Shown piece after piece: positions 48,842 through 57,576 of a DNA stretch of 64,000 nt (positions are counted from its first letter, which is position 1; every line of letters starts with the position of its first letter). Location of the stretch: contig JACJXZ010000013.1 of NCBI GenBank assembly GCA_020636375.1, positions 1 to 64,000 on the forward strand, written 5' to 3'. Made by a program: the position numbers and the translations under genes. Below the pieces are notes generated by a model. The model saw nothing but the letters and a program-made list of their open reading frames with translations, was not told where the DNA came from and did no database searches. Source of the DNA: Lewinellaceae bacterium. Its GTDB lineage: Bacteria > Bacteroidota > Bacteroidia > Chitinophagales > Saprospiraceae.

Positions 48842-50764
48842 TCAGGCCTCTGCCAGCTCTTCCTCCTCCGGCTCCATCACGGCTTTCTCTGCCTCATCGG
48901 TTTCTTTTCCTTCCAAGCCATCCTTTTCTACCCGCAGGTTGTCAATGATGAATTCCTGCCGGGAAGGCGTGTTTTTACCCATGTAATAGGACAGCACGTC
49001 ATCGATGTCGGTATCCTCGTTCAGGATAACCGGCTCCAGGCGTATATTTTCGCTAATAAAGTCTTTGAACTCATCGGGAGAGATCTCGCCCAACCCTTTA
49101 AAGCGGGTAATCTCCGCTTTGCCCCGGAGTTTTTTTATGGCCTGTTGTTTTTCCTCTTCGCTGTAGCAGTAGAACGTCTGCTGCTTGTCCCGCACCCGGA
49201 ACAGGGGCGTATCGAGGATGAAGAGGTGGCCGTTGCGGACCAGGTCGGGGAAGAACTGCAGGAAGAAAGTCAACAACAACAAGCGGATGTGCATGCCGTC
49301 GACATCGGCATCTGTGGCGATGACGACCCGGTTGTACCGCAGCTCGTCCAGCCCGTCTTCGATGTTGAGGGCGTGCTGCAACAGGTTGAACTCTTCGTTT
49401 TCGTAGACCACTTTTTTCGTCAACCCGTAGCAGTTCAGCGGTTTGCCGCGCAGGCTGAAGACGGCCTGGGTCTGCACATCGCGCGCTTTGGTGATGGAGC
49501 CGCTGGCGGAGTCCCCTTCGGTGATGAAAAGGGTGGAAGCTTTGCGTCCTTCTTCTTCGGTCTTCCGGGAGCTGTCATTGAAATGGAGGCGGCAGTCCCG
49601 CAGTTTTTTATTGTGGAGGTTGGCCTTTTTGGCCCGTTGGTTGGCCAGTTTTTTGATGCCGGCGATCTCTTTGCGCTCGCGTTCCGATTGCCTGATGCGC
49701 TTTTCCAGGGCTTTGGCGATCTCCTGGTTTTTGTGCAGGAAGTTGTCCAGTTTTTCCTTGACAAAGTTAACCACAAAGGTACGGATGGTCGGCCCTTCCG
49801 GCCCCATATCGGTCGAACCGAGCTTTGTCTTGGTCTGCGATTCGAAGACCGGCTCTTCGATTCGGATGCTGATGGCGGCGACAATAGAGCCGAGGATGTC
49901 GCGCCGGTCATAGCTTTTGTTGTAGTGTTCCTGTACCGTTTTCACGATGGCCTCCCGCAGGGAGTTCAGGTGGGTGCCCCCCTGGGTCGTATTCTGTCCG
50001 TTGACGAAGGTATGGTACTGTTCGCCGTAGTGGTTGCCGTGGGAAAGCGCGATCTCAATATCCTCCCCCTTCATGTGGATGATGGGGTAGCGGAGGTTTT
50101 CGTTACTCGCTTTGCGCTCCAGCAGGTCGAGCAGGCCGTTTTTGGAAACCAGGGTTTTGCCGTTGAAGTTGATCTTCAACCCGGCGTTGAGGTAAGCGTA
50201 ATTCCACAACTGGCTTTCCATGTAGTCCGTCCGGAAGCGGTATTTCTTGAATATCTCCGTGTCGGGCCGGAAAACGACCAGCGTTCCGTTGGGTTCGTCG
50301 GATTTTTTGACTTTGTGATCTTTGGTGATCTCCCCCCGTTCGAACTCGGCGATCTTGACTTTTCCCTCCCGGACGGCCTGGACCCGGAAGTATTCCGACA
50401 GGGCGTTCACGGCTTTGGTGCCCACCCCATTGAGGCCGACCGATTTTTTAAAGGCCTTGGAGTCGTATTTCCCGCCGGTGTTGATTTTGGATACGCAATC
50501 TACCACTTTGCCGAGGGGGATGCCCCGCCCGTAATCCCGGATGGAGAGTTGGCCGTCGTCCATCCCGATGTCAATGGCCTTGCCGTGGCCCATGAAATAT
50601 TCATCGATGGAATTGTCGATCACTTCTTTGAGCAGGATGTATATCCCATCGTCGGGTGCGGAACCGTCTCCCAGTTTGCCAATGTACATGCCCGGGCGCA
50701 TGCGGATGTGCTCTTTCCAGTCTAAAGACCGTATGTTCTCTTCGGTATAGGTTACTTGTGACAT
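48842..50764 (-). CDS. parE: DNA topoisomerase IV subunit B (ParE)
   Basis: A 640-residue type IIA topoisomerase B subunit that relaxes and decatenates chromosomes. The GHKL ATPase part starts RSLDWKEHIRMRPGMYIGKLGDGSAPDDGI and has VIDNSIDEYFMGHG; the TOPRIM part has TEGDSASGSITKARD and ATDADVDGMHI. The short C-terminus and the sequence near VSKINTGGKYDSKAFKKSVGLNGVG fit ParE rather than GyrB. The acidic tail EEEELAEA is extra. The parC gene is not visible downstream, so the subunits may be separated or lie outside. Confidence 0.93.
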   Translation of the reverse strand: MSQVTYTEENIRSLDWKEHIRMRPGMYIGKLGDGSAPDDGIYILLKEVIDNSIDEYFMGHGKAIDIGMDDGQLSIRDYGRGIPLGKVVDCVSKINTGGKYDSKAFKKSVGLNGVGTKAVNALSEYFRVQAVREGKVKIAEFERGEITKDHKVKKSDEPNGTLVVFRPDTEIFKKYRFRTDYMESQLWNYAYLNAGLKINFNGKTLVSKNGLLDLLERKASNENLRYPIIHMKGEDIEIALSHGNHYGEQYHTFVNGQNTTQGGTHLNSLREAIVKTVQEHYNKSYDRRDILGSIVAAISIRIEEPVFESQTKTKLGSTDMGPEGPTIRTFVVNFVKEKLDNFLHKNQEIAKALEKRIRQSERERKEIAGIKKLANQRAKKANLHNKKLRDCRLHFNDSSRKTEEEGRKASTLFITEGDSASGSITKARDVQTQAVFSLRGKPLNCYGLTKKVVYENEEFNLLQHALNIEDGLDELRYNRVVIATDADVDGMHIRLLLLTFFLQFFPDLVRNGHLFILDTPLFRVRDKQQTFYCYSEEEKQQAIKKLRGKAEITRFKGLGEISPDEFKDFISENIRLEPVILNEDTDIDDVLSYYMGKNTPSRQEFIIDNLRVEKDGLEGKETDEAEKAVMEPEEEELAEA

Positions 50765-50936
50765 GTAAATTGTTTATTGTCGTTCCGGCAGAAAATTACC
50801 CTGTAGCTCAGCAAATGGCGGTTTATGTTGTTATACCAGCAAAACCTGATTGGTGTTTCGCGGGCGGACAGCGTAATTTTCAACAAAAAAGCGGGAAAAA
50901 TGCAATAAACCGCAGGCATTTTTTCCACAAGATCAA

Positions 50937-50967
50937 CAAAAGTAAGAACTTTTTTTAATAAAAACAA
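50937..50967 (-). promoter_or_regulatory. Promoter of parE
   Basis: On the minus strand TTG (50967-50965), a 20-base spacer and TACTTTTG (50944-50937) match the Bacteroidota consensus. The leader to the parE start at 50764 is about 165 bases. Confidence 0.7.
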
Positions 50968-51004
50968 CAAATTGTTTGAATTTTTTAAAACATAGCGTGT
51001 TGTT

Positions 51005-51520
51005 TTGAGCCGGAAGAATTTACAAAAGTACCCATCCATTGAGATATTGGGAAGAGCCATCCGGCGGGAGTGGCGCCTGAAGCTGCTTGCCTCCCTGCTG
51101 CTCCTGGCATTTGGCGGGGCCTTTGTATATCTTTCCTTCGGGGAGCAAATTATCCTCGTGCTTTTTGGCCTGATTAGCGCCTCCCTGGGGATTCGGTTTA
51201 CGTTCCAACTCCTCAAAGAAAACAGGACGAGGGGCGGGCGCCTGATGTATTTGCTGGAACACCGGCCGGAGCATATTGTCTGGGTTTACGCTATCGTCAC
51301 AGAACGCCTTCCTTTCGGGCTGCAGTTGGGCAGCAGCTGTACGATGTATTTCAAGCTGATGGACGGGGACGAAGTGACCGTAGGGCTTTCGGCAAAAAAA
51401 CAACAGCAGGTTTCCATGGCGCTGAACCGGCTCCTGCCCCATGCTACTTTTGGATATACCCGCGATCGCGAGCAGTGGTATATGGCAAATCCGGCGATGT
51501 TGCTGCGGGATGGGGCGTGA
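51005..51520 (+). CDS. Small membrane protein of unknown function (TTG start)
   Basis: A 171-residue protein starting at a TTG; an in-frame stop lies just upstream and no ATG occurs before the conserved part. Two hydrophobic segments (LKLLASLLLLAFGGAFVYLSF and IILVLFGLISASLGIRFTF) are followed by a soluble domain (MYLLEHRPEHIVWVYAIVTERLPFG). I do not recognise a family. The neighbours parE and a methyltransferase gene give no functional hint. Confidence 0.65.
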   Translation: MSRKNLQKYPSIEILGRAIRREWRLKLLASLLLLAFGGAFVYLSFGEQIILVLFGLISASLGIRFTFQLLKENRTRGGRLMYLLEHRPEHIVWVYAIVTERLPFGLQLGSSCTMYFKLMDGDEVTVGLSAKKQQQVSMALNRLLPHATFGYTRDREQWYMANPAMLLRDGA

Positions 51521-51701
51521 GTAAGGAAGGGGTATGACAAGTTGCGGTTGTCGGTTGTTCGTTGTCCGTTAGGGAACCCAATTGTTCCGGCGGCATAGCC
51601 TCGCAGTTACATGGTTTCATGGGCCTGGGCCAATGAACTTGTGAACCTGTGAAACAGCAAAGCCATGAATTTTTTTCCCTATCACTTGGCCATTTCGATT
51701 A

Positions 51702-51732
51702 TTTTTGTGCATATTACGGTTGCTTAAATTTA
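51702..51732 (+). promoter_or_regulatory. Candidate promoter of the C5 methyltransferase
   Basis: TTTTTG (51702-51707) and TAAATTTA (51725-51732) with a 17-base gap lie about 50 bases before the start in AT-rich DNA. Confidence 0.4.
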
Positions 51733-51779
51733 AAATATACCGCATAGGGCATAGTTTCCATGTTGTCAAAGCATAATTT

Positions 51780-52829
51780 ATGAAGGTGGCCTCTTTTTTT
51801 GCAGGAGCAGGCGGGCTGGACCTGGGCTTTGCCCGGGCCGGTTTTGACGTCGTTTGGGCCAACGAGTACGATAGTGACGTGTGGGAGACCTACGAGAAAA
51901 ACCATCCGGATACCAGGCTGGACCGGCGCAGCATTACCGATATTGACCCTGCAGATATTCCGGATGTGGACGGCATGATCGGCGGGCCGCCCTGCCAGAG
52001 CTGGAGTGCTGCGGGCAAGCTGCGGGGGATCGATGACAAGCGGGGCCAGCTGTTTTTCGATTTTATACGGATCCTGGAAGCCAAGCAACCCAAATTTTTC
52101 CTGGCGGAAAACGTCGCCGGGATGTTGTTGCCCCGCAACGAAGACGCGCTGAACAGCATCAAGAAACTGTTCAAAAAGGCCGGCTATAAACTTTCTTTCC
52201 AACTCCTTAACGCTTCCGACTACCTCGTCCCGCAGGACCGCAAACGGGTGTTTTTTGTCGGTTACCGCCGCGACCTGAACACTAAATTCAAATTTCCCCC
52301 GCCTGTAGATATGAAACTCACCCTGCGTTCCGCCATCGGAGACCTGTCGGACAGCGCCATACCGGCAAAAAAGGGCAACTACACCAACGGGGAATGCCCG
52401 GTGCCCAACCACGAGTACTTCATCGGCGATTTTTCCAGCATGTACATGTCCAGGAACCGGGTCCGGAGTTGGGATGAACTATCCTATACCATTCAGGCGG
52501 GCGGGCGCCATGCTCCGCTCCATCCGCAGGCGCCGAAGATGGAAACGGTAGACAAAGACCACAAGCAGTTCGTGCCCGGCAAGGAACACCTCTATCGCCG
52601 CCTCAGCGTCCGGGAGTGCGCCCGCATCCAGGCCTTTCCCGATGATTTCATATTTTACTACAAAAACCTGGCAGCGGCGTACAAGATGATCGGAAACGCC
52701 GTGCCGGTGCGGCTGGCGCAGGCCGTAGCCAATAAGATCAAAGAAGATATGAAGGCTTTTACTCCGGTGCCGGAGAAGCCTAAGAAGAAAAAGCGGAAGC
52801 GGAAGCGGATAAAGCGGTTCAGGAACTGA
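51780..52829 (+). CDS. C5-cytosine DNA methyltransferase
   Basis: A 349-residue DNA (cytosine-5) methyltransferase. Motif I FFAGAGGLDLGFARAGF (residues 5-21), motif IV GGPPCQSWSAAG with catalytic Cys at about residue 72, motif VI ENVAGM (about 110-115), motif VIII PQDRKRVFFVGYR and motif X YKMIGNAVPVRLAQA are present in the normal order. The C-terminal tail is very Lys/Arg rich (KPKKKKRKRKRIKRF). No restriction endonuclease gene is adjacent, so it is an orphan or solitary regulatory methylase; the recognition sequence is unknown. Confidence 0.93.
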   Translation: MKVASFFAGAGGLDLGFARAGFDVVWANEYDSDVWETYEKNHPDTRLDRRSITDIDPADIPDVDGMIGGPPCQSWSAAGKLRGIDDKRGQLFFDFIRILEAKQPKFFLAENVAGMLLPRNEDALNSIKKLFKKAGYKLSFQLLNASDYLVPQDRKRVFFVGYRRDLNTKFKFPPPVDMKLTLRSAIGDLSDSAIPAKKGNYTNGECPVPNHEYFIGDFSSMYMSRNRVRSWDELSYTIQAGGRHAPLHPQAPKMETVDKDHKQFVPGKEHLYRRLSVRECARIQAFPDDFIFYYKNLAAAYKMIGNAVPVRLAQAVANKIKEDMKAFTPVPEKPKKKKRKRKRIKRFRN

Positions 52830-52873
52830 GATCCGTATCCCTGGCCCCTCTCGTTAAAGTCTTAGCCGATCCC

Positions 52874-54250
52874 ATGATCCAGCGCCTCTTCCAACCAGTA
52901 GATATCGCCTCTCTCGTCTTCTTCCGCGTCGTTTTCGGCATCCTGGGCTTTGCCGATGTCCTGAATACCTATATTTATTACCACTGGATGGTGGATGCCT
53001 ATGATCCGGAAAAATTCCGGTTTCGCTATTATGGCTTCGAGTGGGTACACCCCCTGCCGGAACCCTTCCTCTCCATCTTCTTTTTACTGTTGTGCGGGCT
53101 GGCAATCCTGGTGATGCTGGGAAAGTGGTATCGCGTCAGCAGCCTGCTCTTTGCTCTGGGGTTCGCCTATACGTTCCTGCTGGAAAAGTCGCATTACCTC
53201 AATCACGGCTATCTTTTCTGCTGGGTCAGCTTTGTAATGATCTTTTTGCCGGCTCACCGGCAGTTTTCGGCAGACGTGCTTCGGCGGCCGGGACTGAAAT
53301 CTGATACGGCCCCCTTCTGGTGTTTGTTCCTGCTGCAGTTTATGATGGGCGTGGTGTATTTCTTCGGAGGCATCGCCAAGCTCAACGCGGATTGGCTGAA
53401 CGCCATTCCCCTGAAGCAGTGGCTGGAACAGAAGAGCAATGCCCCGGTGATCGGCCCGCTGCTGGGGCAGGACTGGATGGCTTACTTTATGGCCTACGGG
53501 GGCCTGCTGCTCGACCTGACGGTCGTTTTCTTCCTCCTTTTCCGGAAAACCCGCCCCTGGGCCTTCGCCGCCACCCTGTTTTTTCACCTGATGAACCACC
53601 TGGTTTTCAACATCGGCATTTTTCCTTTTCTGTCGGTTGCCCTGACGGCCTTGTTCTTCCCGCCGGATTTCCCCCGGCGGCTGTTCCGGAAGCTCCTGAG
53701 CCGGGCTTCCTGGCTGAGAAGGATCGAAGATTGGTGGGAGAGAGAGGTTGCAGGCTGTTCCGTTCCGCAAGTGCCGCTCTGGCAGCAGGCTGACCGGTGG
53801 CGGGGTGCTATTGCCGCTGCGTTACTCCTGGTTGTACTTTTTCACCTGCTCGTGCCGCTGCGTCACCACCTCTTCCCGGGCGATGTGGCCTGGACGGAAG
53901 AGGGGCACCGTTATTCCTGGCGCATGATGCTGCGGTCGAAGCAAGGGTACGGCATATTCATCGTTCGCGATAAAGCCACCGGCGAGGAAACGGACATCGA
54001 CCCGGTGGACTGGCTGGAGAAAAAGCAGTTGCGCAATCTGTATACGCATCCCGATATGATCCTGCAGTTTGCTCATCATTTAAAGGATGCCTACCGGGAG
54101 CAGGGCAAGGACGTGGAGGTGTTCGCCGATATACGGGCACAGCTCAACTTCCGGGAGTATTGTGCGTACATTGACCCCACTGTCGACCTGGCCCGGGAAG
54201 AGTGGCAGTTTTTCCGCCATTCCCAGTGGATACTGCCGGAGGAAAGGTGA
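52874..54250 (+). CDS. HTTM (vitamin K-dependent gamma-carboxylase-like) membrane protein
   Basis: A 458-residue protein with four to five N-terminal membrane helices of the HTTM family (PVDIASLVFFRVVFGILGFADVL; EKSHYLNHGYLFCWVSFVMIFLPAH). Human gamma-glutamyl carboxylase shares this domain; bacterial members are largely uncharacterised. The C-terminal 150 residues are soluble (RHHLFPGDVAWTEEGHRYSWRMMLRSKQGYG). It is probably in the same unit as the downstream LD-carboxypeptidase gene (52-base gap). Confidence 0.85.
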   Translation: MIQRLFQPVDIASLVFFRVVFGILGFADVLNTYIYYHWMVDAYDPEKFRFRYYGFEWVHPLPEPFLSIFFLLLCGLAILVMLGKWYRVSSLLFALGFAYTFLLEKSHYLNHGYLFCWVSFVMIFLPAHRQFSADVLRRPGLKSDTAPFWCLFLLQFMMGVVYFFGGIAKLNADWLNAIPLKQWLEQKSNAPVIGPLLGQDWMAYFMAYGGLLLDLTVVFFLLFRKTRPWAFAATLFFHLMNHLVFNIGIFPFLSVALTALFFPPDFPRRLFRKLLSRASWLRRIEDWWEREVAGCSVPQVPLWQQADRWRGAIAAALLLVVLFHLLVPLRHHLFPGDVAWTEEGHRYSWRMMLRSKQGYGIFIVRDKATGEETDIDPVDWLEKKQLRNLYTHPDMILQFAHHLKDAYREQGKDVEVFADIRAQLNFREYCAYIDPTVDLAREEWQFFRHSQWILPEER

Positions 54251-54302
54251 TTTTAGGAATACTGCCGAATAGATTTCTTATTTTTCCCGTAAAACGCATT
54301 TC

Positions 54303-55325
54303 ATGGACCGCAGATCCTTTGCCGCATCCCTTGCGCTATCGTTCCCGCTGTTGGCCGCCGCCCGGCCTTTTTCCCGTAAAAAGCGCCTGTTCCCCCGCCG
54401 CCTTCAGCCGGGAGACACCATTGGCATGATCACGCCCGGCAGTTACATCTCGGACGAAAGCCTGGAGAAGGCCGTCAACAACGCCCTGAAGCTGGGCTTT
54501 AAAGTGAAGATGGGCAAACACATCCGCGCCCGGCGCGGTTTCAACGCCGGAACAGACCAGCAACGGCTCGACGACTTACACCTGATGTTCTCGGACGACA
54601 CCGTGGGCGGCATCTGGTGCGCCCGGGGGGGCTATGGCTGTTCCCGCCTCCTGCCTTTTATAGACTACAAGCTAATCAGCAGGAACCCCAAAGCGCTGAT
54701 CGGGTACAGCGACGTCACTGCCCTTTTGAATGCGATCTATCATAAAACCGGCCTGGTAGGTTTTCATGGGCCAGTAGGCGCTTCCGAGTTGACGCCCTAT
54801 ACCGAAACCCAGTTCCGGGCGGTGGTGATGGAAGGAAAAGCGCCGTATGCGATACCGCTTTCGGAAAACAACCTGGAAAAAGAGGATGGAGCTTACCGGA
54901 CTTATACAATAAAAACGGGCAAAGCCAAAGGGGTTTTGATCGGTGGCAACCTATCCTTGCTGGCAGCTTTGGCCGGCACAGAATACCTGCCGGACCCAAA
55001 AGGTAAACTGGTTTTTATGGAAGACATCGGCGAGAAACCCTACCGCATCGACCGCATGCTGACGCAACTGCGGCAAGCCTGGGGCTTGAACCAGGCAGCC
55101 GGCATTGCCATGGGGATTTATGCAGATTGCCAACCCAGGGAAGGAGAGCCGTCCTTATCGCTCGAAGAGACGATTCGCGACCGGACGGAGAATCTGGATA
55201 TTCCCGCTATTTACGGCTTATCCTTCGGCCATATCGACGATCAGTGCACGTTGCCGGTAGGGATAGAGGCGGAGTTGGATGTGGAGGAGCAGCGCCTGAC
55301 TTTATTGGAAGCGGCGGTCAGGTAA
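54303..55325 (+). CDS. ldcA: Murein LD-carboxypeptidase (S66 family)
   Basis: A 340-residue S66 peptidase that removes D-Ala from murein tetrapeptides during cell-wall recycling. The fold starts GDTIGMITPGSYISDESLEKA; the nucleophile Ser is in IGYSDVTALL (about residue 136), and the Glu/His pair lies in the C-terminal half (EDIGEKPYRIDRML; YGLSFGHIDDQ). The N-terminus MDRRSFAASLALSFPLLAAARP looks like a signal peptide of the twin-arginine kind, unusual for an enzyme that acts in the cytoplasm in other bacteria. The dipeptide epimerase two genes on fits the same recycling route. Confidence 0.88.
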   Translation: MDRRSFAASLALSFPLLAAARPFSRKKRLFPRRLQPGDTIGMITPGSYISDESLEKAVNNALKLGFKVKMGKHIRARRGFNAGTDQQRLDDLHLMFSDDTVGGIWCARGGYGCSRLLPFIDYKLISRNPKALIGYSDVTALLNAIYHKTGLVGFHGPVGASELTPYTETQFRAVVMEGKAPYAIPLSENNLEKEDGAYRTYTIKTGKAKGVLIGGNLSLLAALAGTEYLPDPKGKLVFMEDIGEKPYRIDRMLTQLRQAWGLNQAAGIAMGIYADCQPREGEPSLSLEETIRDRTENLDIPAIYGLSFGHIDDQCTLPVGIEAELDVEEQRLTLLEAAVR

Positions 55326-55329
55326 TTAT

Positions 55330-56316
55330 TCATTCTTCTTCCTCACCGGCTTTCATGAGTTGTTGTTGGACTTCAGCCACCATTTCCGGGCTGACGTCCA
55401 ATAAGTCGCATACTTGCTCCGGGAGAATCCCCTTTTTGAGCAAACGGGCAATGCTTTCCTTTATTCCCTTTTCTATGCCCTGCTTCATGCCCTGCTTCAT
55501 GCCCTGCTTCATGCCCTGCTTCATGCCCTGCTTCATGCCTTTTTCAATCGCTTCTTCTTTCAATGCTTCTATTACTCGTTCAGTGACGCCTGTTGCCATG
55601 GTTCTTTTATTTTGAGCAATTTCAGAGATAAACTTTTCAAATTGAAACGCATTCTCTTTTTCCCGCCTGCTAAATTTAACGTAAAAACGAATAAAGTTCA
55701 ATATGCTTTCCACCTTTTTTCGGGTTAGCCCACTTTGAAACAAGCGCTTGGCGACCTTCTTCTTTAACTCCAGGAGTTCGATCCCTTTTTTAGCTTTCAG
55801 GCTACCCCATGCCGTTTCCAGGACTATGGAAAACGGATTGTCCGATTGGAGATAAAAATCCGCTTGCTTCTTTTCCAGCAGCTTATAAGTGTCAAAATCA
55901 TAAGCCAGGCGCGTGTTCATAAAGGAATATTCAAAAGACCGGGGGTGAAACCCCGGGCTGCTGTCTGTCAGTATGGCAATGGCGTTAATAGGCCGGCGGT
56001 GCTTGTCAAATATCCGGTAGAAATAGATGAACATCCGCTCTGCAAAATGTTTGTCCCTATAACCTTGCACTTCAATGTGGATCAGTATCCAATGTTCCTT
56101 CCCCTCTTTGGTAAATAGTTTCACCAATTTATCAGCGTAGCGGGGATTATCCACCGACTCCGGCATCAATTGCTCCAGCTCTTTGTCCAGAAACTCCACC
56201 TTTCTTCCGAAGTCAATTTTATCTACCCATTCCGGATAAAAAAAGCGGAAGAAGTCCTCAAAACAATCCTCAATAATTCCCTTCCAAAGTTTATCTTTAG
56301 TAACCTTTGTTTTCAT
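55330..56316 (-). CDS. Rpn/PD-(D/E)XK family nuclease (recombination-promoting)
   Basis: A 328-residue protein of the Rpn/transposase_31 family. The nuclease core is seen at about residues 15-105 (DCFEDFFRFFYPEW; VDNPRYADKLVKLF; WILIHIEVQGYRDKHFAERMFIYFYRIFDKH), with the D, E and Q/K positions of PD-(D/E)XK. The C-terminal region has six GMKQG-type repeats and then a helical tail ending EEVQQQLMKAGEEEE. It is inserted on the opposite strand between two murein recycling genes, as expected for a mobile-type gene. Confidence 0.85.
   Translation of the reverse strand: MKTKVTKDKLWKGIIEDCFEDFFRFFYPEWVDKIDFGRKVEFLDKELEQLMPESVDNPRYADKLVKLFTKEGKEHWILIHIEVQGYRDKHFAERMFIYFYRIFDKHRRPINAIAILTDSSPGFHPRSFEYSFMNTRLAYDFDTYKLLEKKQADFYLQSDNPFSIVLETAWGSLKAKKGIELLELKKKVAKRLFQSGLTRKKVESILNFIRFYVKFSRREKENAFQFEKFISEIAQNKRTMATGVTERVIEALKEEAIEKGMKQGMKQGMKQGMKQGMKQGIEKGIKESIARLLKKGILPEQVCDLLDVSPEMVAEVQQQLMKAGEEEE
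55475..55534. repeat. 12-bp tandem repeat in the Rpn gene
   Basis: Five identical units ATGCCCTGCTTC encode KQGM repeats on the minus strand. Unit changes keep the frame, so the C-terminal repeat region can vary in length. Confidence 0.95.
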
Positions 56317-56382
56317 GAGCGCAGAGCATTTACTGCAATATATACCTTTTTTGATTCAAAACAAAAAATTTGAAACATAAAA

Positions 56383-57396
56383 ATGCAATTAAAAATCCAT
56401 ACTTTCCAGCTAAAGCTCAAACACACTTTCTCCATTTCCCACGAATCCCGGAACGTGATGCCCAGCCTCATCGTGGAACTCTCCCAGGATGGCTATTCGG
56501 GTTATGGAGAAGCCACAGAGACGCGGTACTACGGCGTTACCCTCAAAGGAATGGTGGAAAGGCTGGAAGCCCTGAAGGCGGTAATTGAAAACACGCCGCT
56601 TTCGACTCCGGAAGCATTCTGGGAAACCATGCACGGGTATCTGGCCGACAACCCTTTCGTCCTCTGTGCTCTGGACCAGGCCGCGCACGACCTGTACGGC
56701 AAATTACAGGGCAGGCCGGTCTACGAAATATGGGGGCTGAAGCTGGAGAAGATGCCCCTGTCCAACTTTACCATTGGCCTGGCCAGTATTGAGAAGATGG
56801 TTGAGAAAATGCAGGAACAACCCTGGCCCATATATAAAATAAAACTGGGCACAGGCCACGACATCGAGATCATCGAGGCTCTGCGGAAACACACGGACGC
56901 CACCTTCCGCGTGGACGCTAATACTGCCTGGACAGCCGGGCAAACCATCGCCAATGCGCCCCGCCTGAAAGAGCTGGGGGTGGAGTTCATCGAGCAGCCC
57001 CTGAAAGCCGGCGACTGGGAAGGCATGAAGCGCGTCCACAAAGAAAGCGTGTTGCCGGTAATCGCAGACGAAAGCTGCCACATCGAGGCCGACGTGGCCT
57101 ACTGCTACGGGTTTTTCCACGGCGTGAACGTAAAACTGATGAAATGCGGCGGCCTGACGCCTGCCCGCCGCATGGTGGACCACGCCCGGCGGCTCGGGCT
57201 CAGGGTTATGGTTGGGTGCATGACGGAATCCTCCGTCGGCATATCTGCCATCGCCCAGTTACTGCCTCTGCTCGACTATGTCGATATGGACGGGGCGCTG
57301 CTCCTGAGCAATGACCCGGCAACCGGAGTGGAGGTCGTGGATGGCCATGCGCGCTTCCCCAGGGTGAATGGGACAGGCGCCGGGTTGAAAACCTGA
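56383..57396 (+). CDS. Dipeptide epimerase (enolase superfamily, L-Ala-D/L-Glu type)
   Basis: A 337-residue enolase-superfamily enzyme. The catalytic Lys pair is in YKIKLG (about residues 148-153), the metal ligands in VDANTAWTA (Asp), FIEQPL (Glu) and IADESC (Asp), and the second Lys in VKLMKCGG. These enzymes epimerise L-Ala-D-Glu from murein into L-Ala-L-Glu. LdcA upstream supplies the pathway context, although other dipeptides are possible substrates. The ATG at 56383 follows AAACATAAAA. Confidence 0.9.
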   Translation: MQLKIHTFQLKLKHTFSISHESRNVMPSLIVELSQDGYSGYGEATETRYYGVTLKGMVERLEALKAVIENTPLSTPEAFWETMHGYLADNPFVLCALDQAAHDLYGKLQGRPVYEIWGLKLEKMPLSNFTIGLASIEKMVEKMQEQPWPIYKIKLGTGHDIEIIEALRKHTDATFRVDANTAWTAGQTIANAPRLKELGVEFIEQPLKAGDWEGMKRVHKESVLPVIADESCHIEADVAYCYGFFHGVNVKLMKCGGLTPARRMVDHARRLGLRVMVGCMTESSVGISAIAQLLPLLDYVDMDGALLLSNDPATGVEVVDGHARFPRVNGTGAGLKT

Positions 57397-57576
57397 TAAA
57401 CATTGTGCCGGCGGCTGTGGAAAACGATGATCAGCTGTTACTCCAAGGCGGGTCTGTTGTCTGTTGGGGGGAACCTAAGCCCTTTGGACAGACAATCGGC
57501 AACAAACAACCAGCAACAAATAACCAAAAACCTGGATTCCGCAGTTTTCTCAATGCCCTTGTTACATTACCATCCC

